Source of the DNA: Bacillota bacterium
GTDB lineage: Bacteria; Bacillota_I; Bacilli_A; RF39; UBA660
Direction: 5' to 3'
Assembly (NCBI GenBank): GCA_015059195.1
Contig: SVAW01000006.1
Coordinates: forward strand, 1-36,930
DNA length: 36,930 bases
Part shown: piece after piece, positions 21,603 through 30,938 of the stretch
Position numbering within the stretch: position 1 is the first letter of the stretch
How the letters are laid out: the number at the start of each line of letters is the position of its first letter
Program-made: the position numbers and the translations under genes
The notes under the pieces: generated by a model
Told to the model about the DNA's origin: nothing
Databases searched by the model: none
Seen by the model: the letters and a program-made list of their open reading frames with translations, nothing else

Positions 21603-24233
21603 TTATTTATTTTTTAAAGCAGCTTGTGCGGCAGCAAGTCGAGCAATTGGAACTCTAAATGGACTACAAGATACATAATTTAATCCTATTTTATGACAGA
21701 ATTCAACACTACTTGGTTCTCCACCGTGTTCACCACAAATACCCAATTTAATATTTGGACGAGTTGTACGCCCTTTTTCTGCAGCCATTTCAACTAATTT
21801 CCCAACACCATTTTGATCTAATCTAGCAAATGGATCTGATTCATAAATCTTTGCTTGGTAATATGAATCTAAGAATTTCCCTGCATCATCACGAGAGAAT
21901 CCAAATGTCATTTGTGTTAAATCGTTTGTCCCGAATGAGAAAAATTCAGCTTCTTCAGCAATTTCATCTGCAGTAAGTGCAGCTCTTGGAATTTCAATCA
22001 TTGTTCCAATATGATATTCAATATCAGAATGCTTTTCACGTTTTACAAGCTCTGCAGTTTCTACTACTATATCTTTAACGAATTTTAATTCGCGTTTTTC
22101 TCCAACTAATGGAATCATAATTTCAGGAACAATATCATACCCGTCTTCTTCCTTAACTTCGATAGCAGCTTCCATTAAAGCACGAGTTTGCATTTTAGCA
22201 ATCTCTGGATAAGTTACAGCTAAACGACATCCACGGTGTCCCATCATTGGGTTAAATTCGTGCAATTCATTGCATTTTTCTTTTAATCTTTCTACAGTTA
22301 CTCCCATCTCATTAGCAAGAGCAATAATATCTGCTTCTAATGTTGGTAGGAATTCATGTAATGGTGGGTCTAAATAACGAACTGTCATTGGTAAACCTTT
22401 TAATTCTTTATACATTGCTTTAAAATCACTCTTTTGGAATGGAATTAATTCATTTAAAGCAGCTTCACGAGCTTCTACAGTTTCACTTAAAATCATTTTT
22501 CTAATTTTTGGAATACGAACTTCATCAAAGAACATATGCTCTGTACGGCATAATCCAATACCTTCAGCTCCTAATTCTACAGCTTGTCTTGTATCTCTTG
22601 GATTATCTGCATTAGTACGAACTTTTAATGTTCTAAATTCATCAGCCCATCCCATAATGCGTCCAAAGTTTCCACTAACTGATGCCTCTTCAGTTTTAAT
22701 ATCTCCTTTGTAAATTTTTCCAGTTGTACCATCTAGTGAAACAAAGTCTCCTTCATGAAATGTATATCCACCAAGTTCAAAATATTTTTCTTCTTCATTA
22801 ATTTTAATTTCACCACATCCAGATACGCAGCAAGTACCCATTCCACGTGCAACTACCGCAGCATGAGATGTCATACCTCCACGAACAGTAAGAATTCCTT
22901 GAGCGGCGACCATACCTTCGATATCTTCTGGAGTTGTTTCTAAACGAACAAGTATTACTCTTTCTCCTTGTCCACCTTTACCTAGTTTTTTAGCATCTTC
23001 AGCAGAGAATACCACTTTACCAGCAGCAGCCCCAGGTGAAGCTGGAAGTGCAGTACCAATTACTTCTCCCATTTTTAATGCTTCAGCATTAAATGTTGGA
23101 TGTAATAATTGATCTAATGATTTAGCTTCAATACGAAGTACAGCCTCTTCTTTTGTAATCATTCCCTCATCCACTAAATCGCATGCAATTTGAATAGCTG
23201 CATGAGCTGTTCTTTTACCATTACGTGTTTGTAAGAAATAAAGTTTGCCTTCTTGAATAGTAAACTCCATGTCTTGCATATCGCGATAGTGTTTTTCTAA
23301 CTTGTCAGCGATAGCCATAAACTCTTTATAACACTCTGGTAAGTCTTCCTCTAACTTAGAAATTGGTTGTGGAGTTCTAACTCCTGCAACAACATCTTCT
23401 CCTTGAGCATTAATTAGGTATTCACCATAAATACCTTTTTCTCCAGTTGATGGGTTGCGAGTAAACGCAACTCCTGTTCCTGAAGTTTCCCCCATATTTC
23501 CAAATACCATTGCTTGAACGTTTACTGCTGTTCCCCAATCTCCTGGGATATCATTCATACGACGGTAAACAATAGCACGAGGATTATCCCATGAACGGAA
23601 TACTGCTTTAACTGCTCCCATTAATTGTTCTTTTGGATCTTGTGGGAATTCTTCACCATTCATATGCTCACTATAAACAGCTTTAAATCTTCTTACTAAC
23701 TCTTTTAAATCTTCAACTGCCATTTCAGTATCATATTTAATGCCTTTTTCTTCTTTTAATTCATCGATAATCTTTTCAAAGAACGATTTATTAACTTCCA
23801 TAACTACATCTGAATACATTTGAATAAATCTACGGTATGAATCATAAGCAAATCTCGGATTACCAGTTTTAGCTGCAAATCCTTCAACAGCTTCATCATT
23901 TAATCCTAAATTTAAAATAGTATCCATCATTCCAGGCATTGAAGCACGCGCCCCAGAACGAACTGAAACTAATAGTGGGTCATGTACATCTCCAAATTTT
24001 TTCCCTTGGATTTCTTCTAACCCTTTTAAATTTTCAAAAATTTGATTTTGAATTTCTTCAGAAATTTTTTCTCCATTATTGTAATAATCTGTACAAGCTT
24101 CTGTTGTAACTGTAAATCCTTGAGGTATAGGTAATCCTAAATTAGTCATTTCGGCTAAATTGGCGCCCTTACCACCAAGAATATTTCTCATATCTGCATT
24201 TCCTTCTCTAAAGGCATACACATATTTAGTCAT
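21603..24233 (-). CDS. ppdK: pyruvate, phosphate dikinase
   Basis: An 876-residue cytoplasmic enzyme that interconverts pyruvate, ATP and Pi with phosphoenolpyruvate, AMP and PPi. The N-terminal ATP-grasp domain starts with GGKGANLAEM. The swivelling phosphohistidine domain has GGMTSHAAVVARGMG, with the catalytic His at about residue 455. The C-terminal PEP-binding barrel has GTMIEIPRAAL, FFSFGTNDLTQM and the active-site Cys in KLGICGEHGG. Length fits the family exactly. AAGGAGATGATTAA precedes the ATG. It is monocistronic, with its own promoter and terminator. In anaerobic Bacillota it usually supports PPi-linked glycolysis. Confidence 0.98.
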   Translation of the reverse strand: MTKYVYAFREGNADMRNILGGKGANLAEMTNLGLPIPQGFTVTTEACTDYYNNGEKISEEIQNQIFENLKGLEEIQGKKFGDVHDPLLVSVRSGARASMPGMMDTILNLGLNDEAVEGFAAKTGNPRFAYDSYRRFIQMYSDVVMEVNKSFFEKIIDELKEEKGIKYDTEMAVEDLKELVRRFKAVYSEHMNGEEFPQDPKEQLMGAVKAVFRSWDNPRAIVYRRMNDIPGDWGTAVNVQAMVFGNMGETSGTGVAFTRNPSTGEKGIYGEYLINAQGEDVVAGVRTPQPISKLEEDLPECYKEFMAIADKLEKHYRDMQDMEFTIQEGKLYFLQTRNGKRTAHAAIQIACDLVDEGMITKEEAVLRIEAKSLDQLLHPTFNAEALKMGEVIGTALPASPGAAAGKVVFSAEDAKKLGKGGQGERVILVRLETTPEDIEGMVAAQGILTVRGGMTSHAAVVARGMGTCCVSGCGEIKINEEEKYFELGGYTFHEGDFVSLDGTTGKIYKGDIKTEEASVSGNFGRIMGWADEFRTLKVRTNADNPRDTRQAVELGAEGIGLCRTEHMFFDEVRIPKIRKMILSETVEAREAALNELIPFQKSDFKAMYKELKGLPMTVRYLDPPLHEFLPTLEADIIALANEMGVTVERLKEKCNELHEFNPMMGHRGCRLAVTYPEIAKMQTRALMEAAIEVKEEDGYDIVPEIMIPLVGEKRELKFVKDIVVETAELVKREKHSDIEYHIGTMIEIPRAALTADEIAEEAEFFSFGTNDLTQMTFGFSRDDAGKFLDSYYQAKIYESDPFARLDQNGVGKLVEMAAEKGRTTRPNIKLGICGEHGGEPSSVEFCHKIGLNYVSCSPFRVPIARLAAAQAALKNK

Positions 24234-24266
24234 TTAATCATCTCCTTATATTTTTAACACAAAATT

Positions 24267-24296
24267 ATTATACCAAATTATCCCAAACAAGCACAA
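24267..24296 (-). promoter_or_regulatory. promoter of ppdK
   Basis: TTGTGC (24291-24296), 18 nt, TATAAT (24267-24272) on the minus strand, giving a leader of roughly 27 nt. Confidence 0.6.
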
Positions 24297-24297
24297 T

Positions 24298-24322
24298 AAA
24301 AAAATGTCAATTTGACACTTTT
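24298..24322 (-). terminator. terminator of tdk
   Basis: AAGTGTCAA and TTGACATTT form a hairpin with a T-run on the minus strand, overlapping the tdk stop codon. Confidence 0.65.
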
Positions 24323-24899
24323 AAATTGGTTCAATTACTTTTTTCAAATAACACTTACCGCAAAGTGGAATGTATTCCACCTCACTGTTTCCATCAATTA
24401 CAACTTCTTCTCCAGAGAGCGTAAATTCTCCATTAACTTTTCTTGCATTAAATCTGGCAGTTTTGCCACAATTACATATAGTCTTTAACTCCTCTAGTTC
24501 ATCAGCATATGCCATTAATGTCGCACTACCTTCAAATAATTCACCTTTAAAATTTGTCTTTAATCCATAACAAATTACTGGAATATTAAATTCCTTACTA
24601 AACTTCCAAAAAGATATGGCTTGCTCTTTAGTTAAAAATTGACTTTCATCTACTAAGATACAGCAGCTTTGTTTTGCTATTTCTTCGTAATCATATATAT
24701 TTTCTGTTAAGCCTAACAATATGTCTACATTACTACTAATCCCTATTCTACTTACGACTTTATTTTCACCCTTAGTATCGATTTGTGGTTTTACAATTAT
24801 AACATTCATACCATTTGTTCTATAATTATGAGCCACCTGTAATAATAAAGTGCTTTTACCCGCAGTCATAACTCCATATCTAAAATATAATTTTGACAT
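24321..24899 (-). CDS. tdk: thymidine kinase
   Basis: A 192-residue type II thymidine kinase that phosphorylates thymidine with ATP in the salvage pathway. The P-loop is GVMTAGKST (9-17), the Walker B/catalytic region is ILVDESQFL, and the structural zinc is held by two Cys pairs, CNCGK (about 142-146) and CGKC (about 178-181). Length matches the family. GGAGGAATAGAA precedes the ATG. It follows the xer gene after 11 nt, so the two are probably co-transcribed. Confidence 0.96.
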   Translation of the reverse strand: MSKLYFRYGVMTAGKSTLLLQVAHNYRTNGMNVIIVKPQIDTKGENKVVSRIGISSNVDILLGLTENIYDYEEIAKQSCCILVDESQFLTKEQAISFWKFSKEFNIPVICYGLKTNFKGELFEGSATLMAYADELEELKTICNCGKTARFNARKVNGEFTLSGEEVVIDGNSEVEYIPLCGKCYLKKVIEPI

Positions 24900-24910
24900 T
24901 TCTATTCCTC

Positions 24911-25807
24911 CTAATTTTTTTTATTTGATCTTGGATGACAGTTTAAATAAACCTGCTTTAATCTCTCGTTGGAAACGTGAGTATAAATTGCAGTTGTATT
25001 CAAATTGGCGTGTCCTAAAAGTTCACTCACACTATTTAAATCCGCCCCATTATCTAGCATATGGGTTGCAAAAGTATGTCTTAATGTGTGAGGTGAAACA
25101 TTAAATTTTACTGAACTCTTTTTAACAATACCATCGATAATCATTTCGACAGTTCTAACAGATACTCCTGTTCCTCTTTTATTTAAAAACATATAATGAG
25201 TAGACTTATTTATTAATTTAGGCCTACTATGTTTTAAATAATCGCCAAGTAATTTTTCACACTTTTTCCCAAAAAGAACGTATCTTTCCTTATTTCCTTT
25301 ACCTAGTATTCTTATCCTATTTTGAAAAAAATCGACATCATTAACTTGAATTTGTACTAATTCTCCTACTCGAATTCCTGTTGAATATAACAGTTCTAAA
25401 ATACATGCATCTCTTAATCCAATAGTAGTTGTCTGATCAGGCAAATCCAAAATATTTTCTAATTCATTATAGTTTAAGTATGTGGGTAATTTTTTTTCTT
25501 CTTTAGGATTGCTTATTAAAATCATGGGATTATTCTCAATAACATTGTTTCTTAAAAGATATTTAAAAAAAGTACGCAAAGAACTTAAGTTTCTAGAGAC
25601 AGTTTTACTAGAATATTTTTTATTAAACATTTCATTCAAGTAAAAACGTAATAATTTATAATCTATTTCTTTAAATTCATTAATCGTCTCCCTTTTTATA
25701 AATCCAATAAACTCGTTGATATCGCGTTCATAATTTAAAATTGTATACTTAGAGTAATTCTTTTCGACGCTTAAATAATTCAAAAAATTATATACTTCTC
25801 TTTCCAT
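24911..25807 (-). CDS. tyrosine recombinase of the XerC/XerD type
   Basis: A 298-residue site-specific recombinase, most likely for chromosome dimer resolution. The N-terminal SAM-like DNA-binding domain covers about residues 1-95. The catalytic domain keeps all residues: Arg146 in TGIRVGEL, Lys170, His240-Leu-x-Arg243 in PHTLRHTFATH, His266 in LLGHANL and the nucleophile Tyr275 in AIYTHVS. Size and the topA neighbourhood resemble the chromosomal xerC of Bacillota, but XerC and XerD cannot be separated by eye. GGTGAAAGT precedes the ATG. It need not belong to a mobile element. Confidence 0.92.
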   Translation of the reverse strand: MEREVYNFLNYLSVEKNYSKYTILNYERDINEFIGFIKRETINEFKEIDYKLLRFYLNEMFNKKYSSKTVSRNLSSLRTFFKYLLRNNVIENNPMILISNPKEEKKLPTYLNYNELENILDLPDQTTTIGLRDACILELLYSTGIRVGELVQIQVNDVDFFQNRIRILGKGNKERYVLFGKKCEKLLGDYLKHSRPKLINKSTHYMFLNKRGTGVSVRTVEMIIDGIVKKSSVKFNVSPHTLRHTFATHMLDNGADLNSVSELLGHANLNTTAIYTHVSNERLKQVYLNCHPRSNKKN

Positions 25808-25822
25808 ACTTTCACCAATTTA

Positions 25823-25828
25823 ATTATA
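25823..25828 (-). promoter_or_regulatory. -10 box of the xer-tdk transcript
   Basis: TATAAT on the minus strand, ending 15 nt before the xer ATG. The -35 position falls in the T-run of the preceding terminator. Confidence 0.45.
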
Positions 25829-25844
25829 ACAAATTAATGAAAAT

Positions 25845-25868
25845 AAAAAAAGCTAAATAAATTAGCTA
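25845..25868 (-). terminator. terminator of the 300-residue unknown gene
   Basis: AGCTAA and TTAGCT hairpin (25862-25867 and 25851-25856) followed by a T-run on the minus strand, right after the stop codon. Confidence 0.7.
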
Positions 25869-25873
25869 TTTAT

Positions 25874-26776
25874 TTAAAAAAATGTGAGTTGTCCATTATC
25901 TAACACCTTGGTTTTAACCGATGTTAAATCTTCCTCTCCTGGCATGCGATCTAGACATCCGTCATCTAAATCCCCCGGATACCCTTCTTCATCTGCATAC
26001 GTTTTATATCTTTTAGGTTCTTTATAATCGTCCATATGGGATCTTAAATCTTCAGTTAATCTATCAGTGCCAGTAAGTAAATCTATATCTTCTAACTCTT
26101 CTGGGCTGTCATTAATTGCATTCGAATTTTTACGTGCAGAAATTTCTTTTAAATATTCTGAATAAAGTACATCTATTGACGGCAAGTTTAATTCTTTATA
26201 TCTGCTCTCATATGCCTTGATTACCATTCTAATAATATCATAATAACGCGAAGATTCTTTAATGGCCATACGCCAGCTACCGGAAACTTTTTTAAATCTA
26301 CTATCCGTGTGGCAATAAAACCTTAATTGTTGGCTATAAAAATCAGAAAATATACGTTCATAACCTTTAGCCTTACTACCAGCTCTTTGAGAATTTAAAT
26401 AATCTCTACGTTCAAGCGCCAATAAAAATGATTTATATCTAGTAATCCTATTAAAAACAACCATATCTTTTTTATATATAACTTTTTTTCTTTCTAAAAT
26501 TAAACCATCAGATAATTCAGTTATTACAATGCTACCTCTAAACTTTCGACCAGTCTCACGTTCTACTCGTTCAATCAGCGATTTATGTTGTTCCAAAAAT
26601 GGTTCGATTTGTGCTGCATACTTTGCCCTTACATCAGAAGAAGAATTAAAATTTTTACAAATATACATATCTAGTTCTTTTAATTCCATAGTTACTAAAG
26701 TTAACATAATAGTTCCTGAAAGTGGCATTTGATCACTTTGCCCACCATTAAGAATAAGAGATAAACTACGTTCCAT
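25874..26776 (-). CDS. hypothetical protein, 300 residues, basic middle and acidic tail
   Basis: No family recognised. The first 60 residues look helical. The middle (about 60-200) is rich in Arg and Lys, with aromatic patterns such as YSQQLRFYCH. The last 80 residues are strongly acidic (DEEGYPGDLDDG and similar) and probably disordered. No signal peptide or membrane helix. GGTGATAGT precedes ATG 26776, with a strong promoter 18 nt upstream. It stands alone between topA and xer, where other Bacillota may carry trmFO; it shows none of the FAD motifs of that family. A basic body with an acidic tail would fit an RNA- or DNA-associated protein, but this is a guess. Confidence 0.7.
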   Translation of the reverse strand: MERSLSLILNGGQSDQMPLSGTIMLTLVTMELKELDMYICKNFNSSSDVRAKYAAQIEPFLEQHKSLIERVERETGRKFRGSIVITELSDGLILERKKVIYKKDMVVFNRITRYKSFLLALERRDYLNSQRAGSKAKGYERIFSDFYSQQLRFYCHTDSRFKKVSGSWRMAIKESSRYYDIIRMVIKAYESRYKELNLPSIDVLYSEYLKEISARKNSNAINDSPEELEDIDLLTGTDRLTEDLRSHMDDYKEPKRYKTYADEEGYPGDLDDGCLDRMPGEEDLTSVKTKVLDNGQLTFF

Positions 26777-26794
26777 ACTATCACCACTAATTTA

Positions 26795-26823
26795 ATTATA
26801 TAATAGTTTTAGTAAAACGTCAA
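26795..26823 (-). promoter_or_regulatory. promoter of the 300-residue unknown gene
   Basis: TTGACG (26818-26823), 17 nt, TATAAT (26795-26800) on the minus strand; the -10 box ends 18 nt before the ATG. Confidence 0.8.
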
Positions 26824-26840
26824 AGATAATATTCTGAGAT

Positions 26841-26871
26841 TAAAAAAGTCGTGATTACTTGGAATAATCAC
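26841..26871 (-). terminator. terminator of topA
   Basis: GTGATTA and TAATCAC pair, followed by GACTTTTTT on the minus strand. The hairpin spans the stop codon and the last codons of topA. Confidence 0.85.
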
Positions 26872-28882
26872 AACTACTACATTTTATTATATCTTTCTTC
26901 TTTGTTAGCATTGAGCCACAATCTGGACATTTTTCCCCTGTTGGCAAATCCCAATACGCAGTTTTACATTTAGGATAATTATTACATCCATAAAATACTT
27001 TTCCGCGTTTGCTTTTCTTTTCAACTATTTTCCCATCACAATGTGGGCAATCACAAACTTCAGTTGCCTGTTTCGGTTCAGCTTTAATATATTTACAGGT
27101 TGGATAATTACTGCACGCAGTAAACTCACCATATTTGCTTTTCCTAATAACTAATGGGTTACCACACTCTGGGCAATCATATCCAGTTTTCTCAGCTTCT
27201 TTTTTAGGAAGTGCATTGAAAGCTTCTTGTAATGCCGGTTCAAACTCTTTATAAAACTTATCTAAAGTATCATACCAAACAATTTTACCTAAGGCGATTT
27301 TGTCTAAATCATCTTCCATCTTAGCAGTATATTTTACATTTATAATATGATTAAAATTTTGTTGTAATTTATCTGTAATTTCAATGCCTATATCGGTCGG
27401 AATAAATTTCTTCTCAACTATTTCAACATATCCCCTAGCTTTGATATTGTCCATAGTTTTTGCGTAAGTACTTGGCCTACCAATTCCTAATTCTTCCATC
27501 TCTTTAATTAATTTTGCTTCGGTATAGCGAGCCGGAGGTTTAGTAAAGTGTTGTTCTTTTAAGATATCACTTGAAACAATTACACTAGATTTATATGTCT
27601 CTAGCGGTGGTAACGATTTTTCAGTAGAATCTTCATACTCCCCATAAACTTTCAAATAACCATCAAAAGTAATTGTTTGACCGGTTGCTTTAAATTGGTA
27701 ATTATTATTATCTAAAATTACAGTAGTATTATTTGTTTTAGCATCTTTCATTAATGATGCTAAAGTACGATAATAAATCATTCTATATAATTTATATTCA
27801 TCATTAGATAGATATTTCTTCACACTCATTGGGTCTCTATTAATGTTTGTTGGTCTAATAGCCTCATGAGCATCTTGAACATTTTCAGTCTTTTTAGCTT
27901 GTTTCGCAATTCCTACATATTCATGGCCATACTTTGCTTCAATATACGCATATGTAGTTTTAACAAATTCATCACTTAAACGAGTAGAATCTGTACGCAT
28001 ATAAGTAATAAGACCCGTGGTCTCATTTTCTAACTCAATTCCTTCATATAATTTTTGAGCTATACTCATAGTTTTTTTAGCACTCATATTTAGCTTATTT
28101 GAAGCATCTTGTTGCAAAGTACTAGTAGTATATGGAAATTTAGATTTCTTGCTTTTTGTCTTTTTATCTACACTTTCTATTTTAAATGCATTGCTTAATT
28201 TAGCTAAAATATTATTTGCTTCTATTTCAGTAGATATTTCAATATCCTTATGATTATATTGGAACAGTTCTGCATCAAAATCTGAGAATTTTGCGGTGAT
28301 ACTCCAATACTCACTAGGATTAAATGCTTCAATTTCTCTTTCTTTATCTACAATTAATTTTAAAGCAACACTTTGAACTCTACCCGCACTACTTCCATCA
28401 GTTTTAGATTGAATTAATTTACTTAATCTAAACCCAATAATTCGATCTAAGATTCTTCTAGTTTCTTGACTATTAACTAAATCTTGATCTATTTTCCCAG
28501 GATTATTTAATGCTTCTAGAATGGCAGACTTTGTAATTTCATTAAAAACAATTCTGCTGTATTTATCCTCTGTTAAGTCCAAACATTGATATAAATGCCA
28601 AGATATAGCTTCTCCTTCGCGGTCTAAGTCGGTAGCGAGATAAACGTGTTCAGCCTTTTTAGCTTCTTTTTTAAGAGCCTCTACATCTTTTTTCTTTCCC
28701 TTTAAAATGATATAATCTGGATTAAATTGATTTTCAATATCAACACCCAAACCAAATTTACCTTTAGTAGATAGATCCCTAATATGTCCTTTACTAGACA
28801 AAACTTTATAATCACTTCCCAAATATTTTTCAATTGTATGAGATTTACTTGGGGACTCCACAATAACTAAATTTTTGCTCAT
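26855..28882 (-). CDS. topA: DNA topoisomerase I
   Basis: A 675-residue type IA topoisomerase that relaxes negative supercoils. The Toprim domain begins with VIVESPSKSHTIEKY (Glu9) and has DLDREGE (85-91). The catalytic tyrosine is Tyr294 in LITYMRTDST. Three Cys-rich zinc ribbons end the protein (from about 570): CPECG with CSNYPTC, CPHC with CNNYPKC, and CPDC with CSSC. The third is shortened. Size fits Bacillota enzymes. AAAAAGGAAG precedes the ATG. Confidence 0.98.
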   Translation of the reverse strand: MSKNLVIVESPSKSHTIEKYLGSDYKVLSSKGHIRDLSTKGKFGLGVDIENQFNPDYIILKGKKKDVEALKKEAKKAEHVYLATDLDREGEAISWHLYQCLDLTEDKYSRIVFNEITKSAILEALNNPGKIDQDLVNSQETRRILDRIIGFRLSKLIQSKTDGSSAGRVQSVALKLIVDKEREIEAFNPSEYWSITAKFSDFDAELFQYNHKDIEISTEIEANNILAKLSNAFKIESVDKKTKSKKSKFPYTTSTLQQDASNKLNMSAKKTMSIAQKLYEGIELENETTGLITYMRTDSTRLSDEFVKTTYAYIEAKYGHEYVGIAKQAKKTENVQDAHEAIRPTNINRDPMSVKKYLSNDEYKLYRMIYYRTLASLMKDAKTNNTTVILDNNNYQFKATGQTITFDGYLKVYGEYEDSTEKSLPPLETYKSSVIVSSDILKEQHFTKPPARYTEAKLIKEMEELGIGRPSTYAKTMDNIKARGYVEIVEKKFIPTDIGIEITDKLQQNFNHIINVKYTAKMEDDLDKIALGKIVWYDTLDKFYKEFEPALQEAFNALPKKEAEKTGYDCPECGNPLVIRKSKYGEFTACSNYPTCKYIKAEPKQATEVCDCPHCDGKIVEKKSKRGKVFYGCNNYPKCKTAYWDLPTGEKCPDCGSMLTKKKDIIKCSSCDYSK

Positions 28883-28908
28883 AATCCACTTCCTTTTTGG
28901 CTAACTAA

Positions 28909-28937
28909 TTTATACACTATAATTTTCTAATTGTCAA
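28909..28937 (-). promoter_or_regulatory. promoter of topA
   Basis: TTGACA (28932-28937), 17 nt, TATAAA (28909-28914) on the minus strand, directly after the stop codon of the activase gene. Confidence 0.75.
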
Positions 28938-28941
28938 TATA

Positions 28942-29874
28942 TTATTCCTTACCACAAATACTTCCAATTGTTTCAATTAAATCATTATTTTTATATATTT
29001 TTAACAAATCACAATTATTAGGACATTTATTACATTCAATTGCAGAGGTTTGAAAATTTATTTGATTCATTTCTAAAAAATAAGTTTTGTTGGATTTATG
29101 TTCTTTTGCTAAGATAGCTACTCCTAACGCTCCCATTAAATGCCCATTATCGTCTACAATAACTTCTTCATTAAGAATTTCTTCAAAAAACTTTACTACT
29201 CCTTTATTCTTACTTACCCCGCCTTGAAATACAATTGGCCCTTTAATTTTCTTACCCTTACCGACATTATTTAAGTAATTAAGAACAATACTTTTACAAA
29301 GACCAGCAATAATATCTTCCTTAGAATATCCCATTCCTGCTTTATGCACTAAATCAGATTCCGCAAACACAGTACAACGAGCTGCAATCTTAGTAGGATT
29401 ATTAGATTTTAGAGCAAAGGTTCCAAATTCTTCTATAGCTACCCCTAGTCTTTTAGCTTGGCTTGAGAGAAAAGCACCAGTACCAGCAGCACATAGAGTG
29501 TTCATAGCATAATCTACCACTATTCCTCTATCTAACAAAATAATTTTAGAATCTTGACCCCCGATTTCTAAAATAGTTCTAACATCAGGATGAATAGATA
29601 GAGTTCCAATAGCATGAGCTGTAATTTCATTTTTAACTACATTAGCATCCAACATTAAACCAATTAGTTTTCTAGCGCTTCCTGTGGTACCAATTCCTTT
29701 AATATTATAGTCTGGTGGTATGTTTTCTTTTAAATTGTTTATTAACTTCTTAACTGCTTCTACTGGATTACCTTCAGTCCACAAATATATAGAACAAATT
29801 ATATTGTTACTATCATCGATAATTACTCCCTTAGTAGATATTGAACCAATATCAATTCCTAAATAACAGTTCAT
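28942..29874 (-). CDS. 2-hydroxyacyl-CoA dehydratase activase-type ATPase (BadF/BadG/HgdC family)
   Basis: A 310-residue ASKHA-fold ATPase. Phosphate loops are GIDIGSISTKG at the N terminus and IGGQDSK (104-110). Cys128 in NTLCAAGTG and Cys167 in AARCTVFAESD match the two cysteines that hold the dimer-bridging [4Fe-4S] cluster in HgdC-type activators. A C-terminal Cys group (CNKCPNNC, then GSICGKE) is an addition that may bind metal. Family members hydrolyse ATP to push an electron to a partner iron-sulfur protein. The start overlaps the preceding gene as ATGA, so it is the third gene of a coupled operon. The redox partner is probably encoded by the two genes upstream; the substrate is unknown. 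Confidence 0.88.
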   Translation of the reverse strand: MNCYLGIDIGSISTKGVIIDDSNNIICSIYLWTEGNPVEAVKKLINNLKENIPPDYNIKGIGTTGSARKLIGLMLDANVVKNEITAHAIGTLSIHPDVRTILEIGGQDSKIILLDRGIVVDYAMNTLCAAGTGAFLSSQAKRLGVAIEEFGTFALKSNNPTKIAARCTVFAESDLVHKAGMGYSKEDIIAGLCKSIVLNYLNNVGKGKKIKGPIVFQGGVSKNKGVVKFFEEILNEEVIVDDNGHLMGALGVAILAKEHKSNKTYFLEMNQINFQTSAIECNKCPNNCDLLKIYKNNDLIETIGSICGKE

Positions 29875-30935
29875 CTGTTTCTCCTCATCTCTATCATATC
29901 ATGAAAAGCTTCTAATCTTGTTTTAATTCCTACTTCTGATGTATTGGAATCAAAGCTAAAAAATATTACAGGAATATCATATTCATTACAAATTTTATTA
30001 ATAATTGGCATCGCTCCAATTTCTGGGGTACAAAAACTTGATTTAATATGAATAATTCCGTCGTACTTTTCTTCGCACATAAGTAATGTCCTCGCTATAT
30101 TATCACTAGCATCTGCTCCCATTTTATATTTGATATAATTTTTTGCTTTTTTTAAATATTTTTTTATTTGTTTCTTCTTTTGAAAAAGAAGATATTCAAC
30201 ATTAGTAAATCTGGTTATATCAATGTTATAACTTGCTAATTCTTTTTCTAAATAATAATTAGCAAACGGTTCCATAACGCTATAAAGTTCTCCAATAATT
30301 CCCACCTTTAAGCAATTTTTATTCTTTACTATTTTGACTTTTTTTATTTGTTTATAATATTTTATATATATATTGGTTAAATGAATTAGTCCTTTGGCGC
30401 CCGAAAACTCCTTTAACATTCTTTTATTTAATCCTGCTAGTTCCCCAGCTTTTTCTTCAAAACCCATATTATGCCTAATGTAGTCATCTACATTATCCAT
30501 ATACTTAATCATAGTGCGGGCCACTAATAAATAATATAAACTCTGAACGATTTTAAGTTTGGGATTAACTTTTTTCATTTCCATATAAATTTTTTTAACA
30601 TCTGCTTTGCCGGCACTAATTAAGTTAATATATTGAAAACTATAACCTAAGTCCTTGAGTATCTGTTCTTGGAGTTCACTATAATATCCATATCTACAAC
30701 CCCCACCAAATTGCATTACAATATCTGCACCACTGTCTAAACATTCTATCATAGTTCCTAAAGTATATTTAAATGGCATACAAACAAAATCTGGACTATT
30801 TTTGGTTCCCATTTCAATAGTATTTCTAGTAATTTTTTTTGGAGACATTATTTTACAATTTAGAATCCTTGAAAACAAATATTCTGCAGGAACATAATAA
30901 TTTCCCATTTGCGGAAATGCGACTATCTTTTTCAT
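29871..30935 (-). CDS. HgdB/DUF2229-type activase-associated protein, C-terminal part
   Basis: A 354-residue soluble protein related to the 2-hydroxyacyl-CoA dehydratase subunit and DUF2229 modules found in large activase proteins. Conserved cysteines in FVCMPFKYTLGTMIE, GGGCRYGYY and SSFCTPEIGAMP are probable iron-sulfur ligands. The end (TRLEAFHDMIEM) is the shared family tail, also seen in the next protein. AAGAGGTGAATC lies between it and the preceding gene, only 3 nt away. In many Bacillota the same modules are fused to the ATPase in one chain of about 1,400 residues; here they are separate. Confidence 0.78.
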   Translation of the reverse strand: MKKIVAFPQMGNYYVPAEYLFSRILNCKIMSPKKITRNTIEMGTKNSPDFVCMPFKYTLGTMIECLDSGADIVMQFGGGCRYGYYSELQEQILKDLGYSFQYINLISAGKADVKKIYMEMKKVNPKLKIVQSLYYLLVARTMIKYMDNVDDYIRHNMGFEEKAGELAGLNKRMLKEFSGAKGLIHLTNIYIKYYKQIKKVKIVKNKNCLKVGIIGELYSVMEPFANYYLEKELASYNIDITRFTNVEYLLFQKKKQIKKYLKKAKNYIKYKMGADASDNIARTLLMCEEKYDGIIHIKSSFCTPEIGAMPIINKICNEYDIPVIFFSFDSNTSEVGIKTRLEAFHDMIEMRRNR

Positions 30936-30938
30936 GAT

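Noticed and set aside
24911..25807. Integrase of a mobile element
   Set aside because: The neighbours are topA, tdk and ppdK, no attachment repeats are nearby, and size and motifs fit the chromosomal XerC/XerD type.
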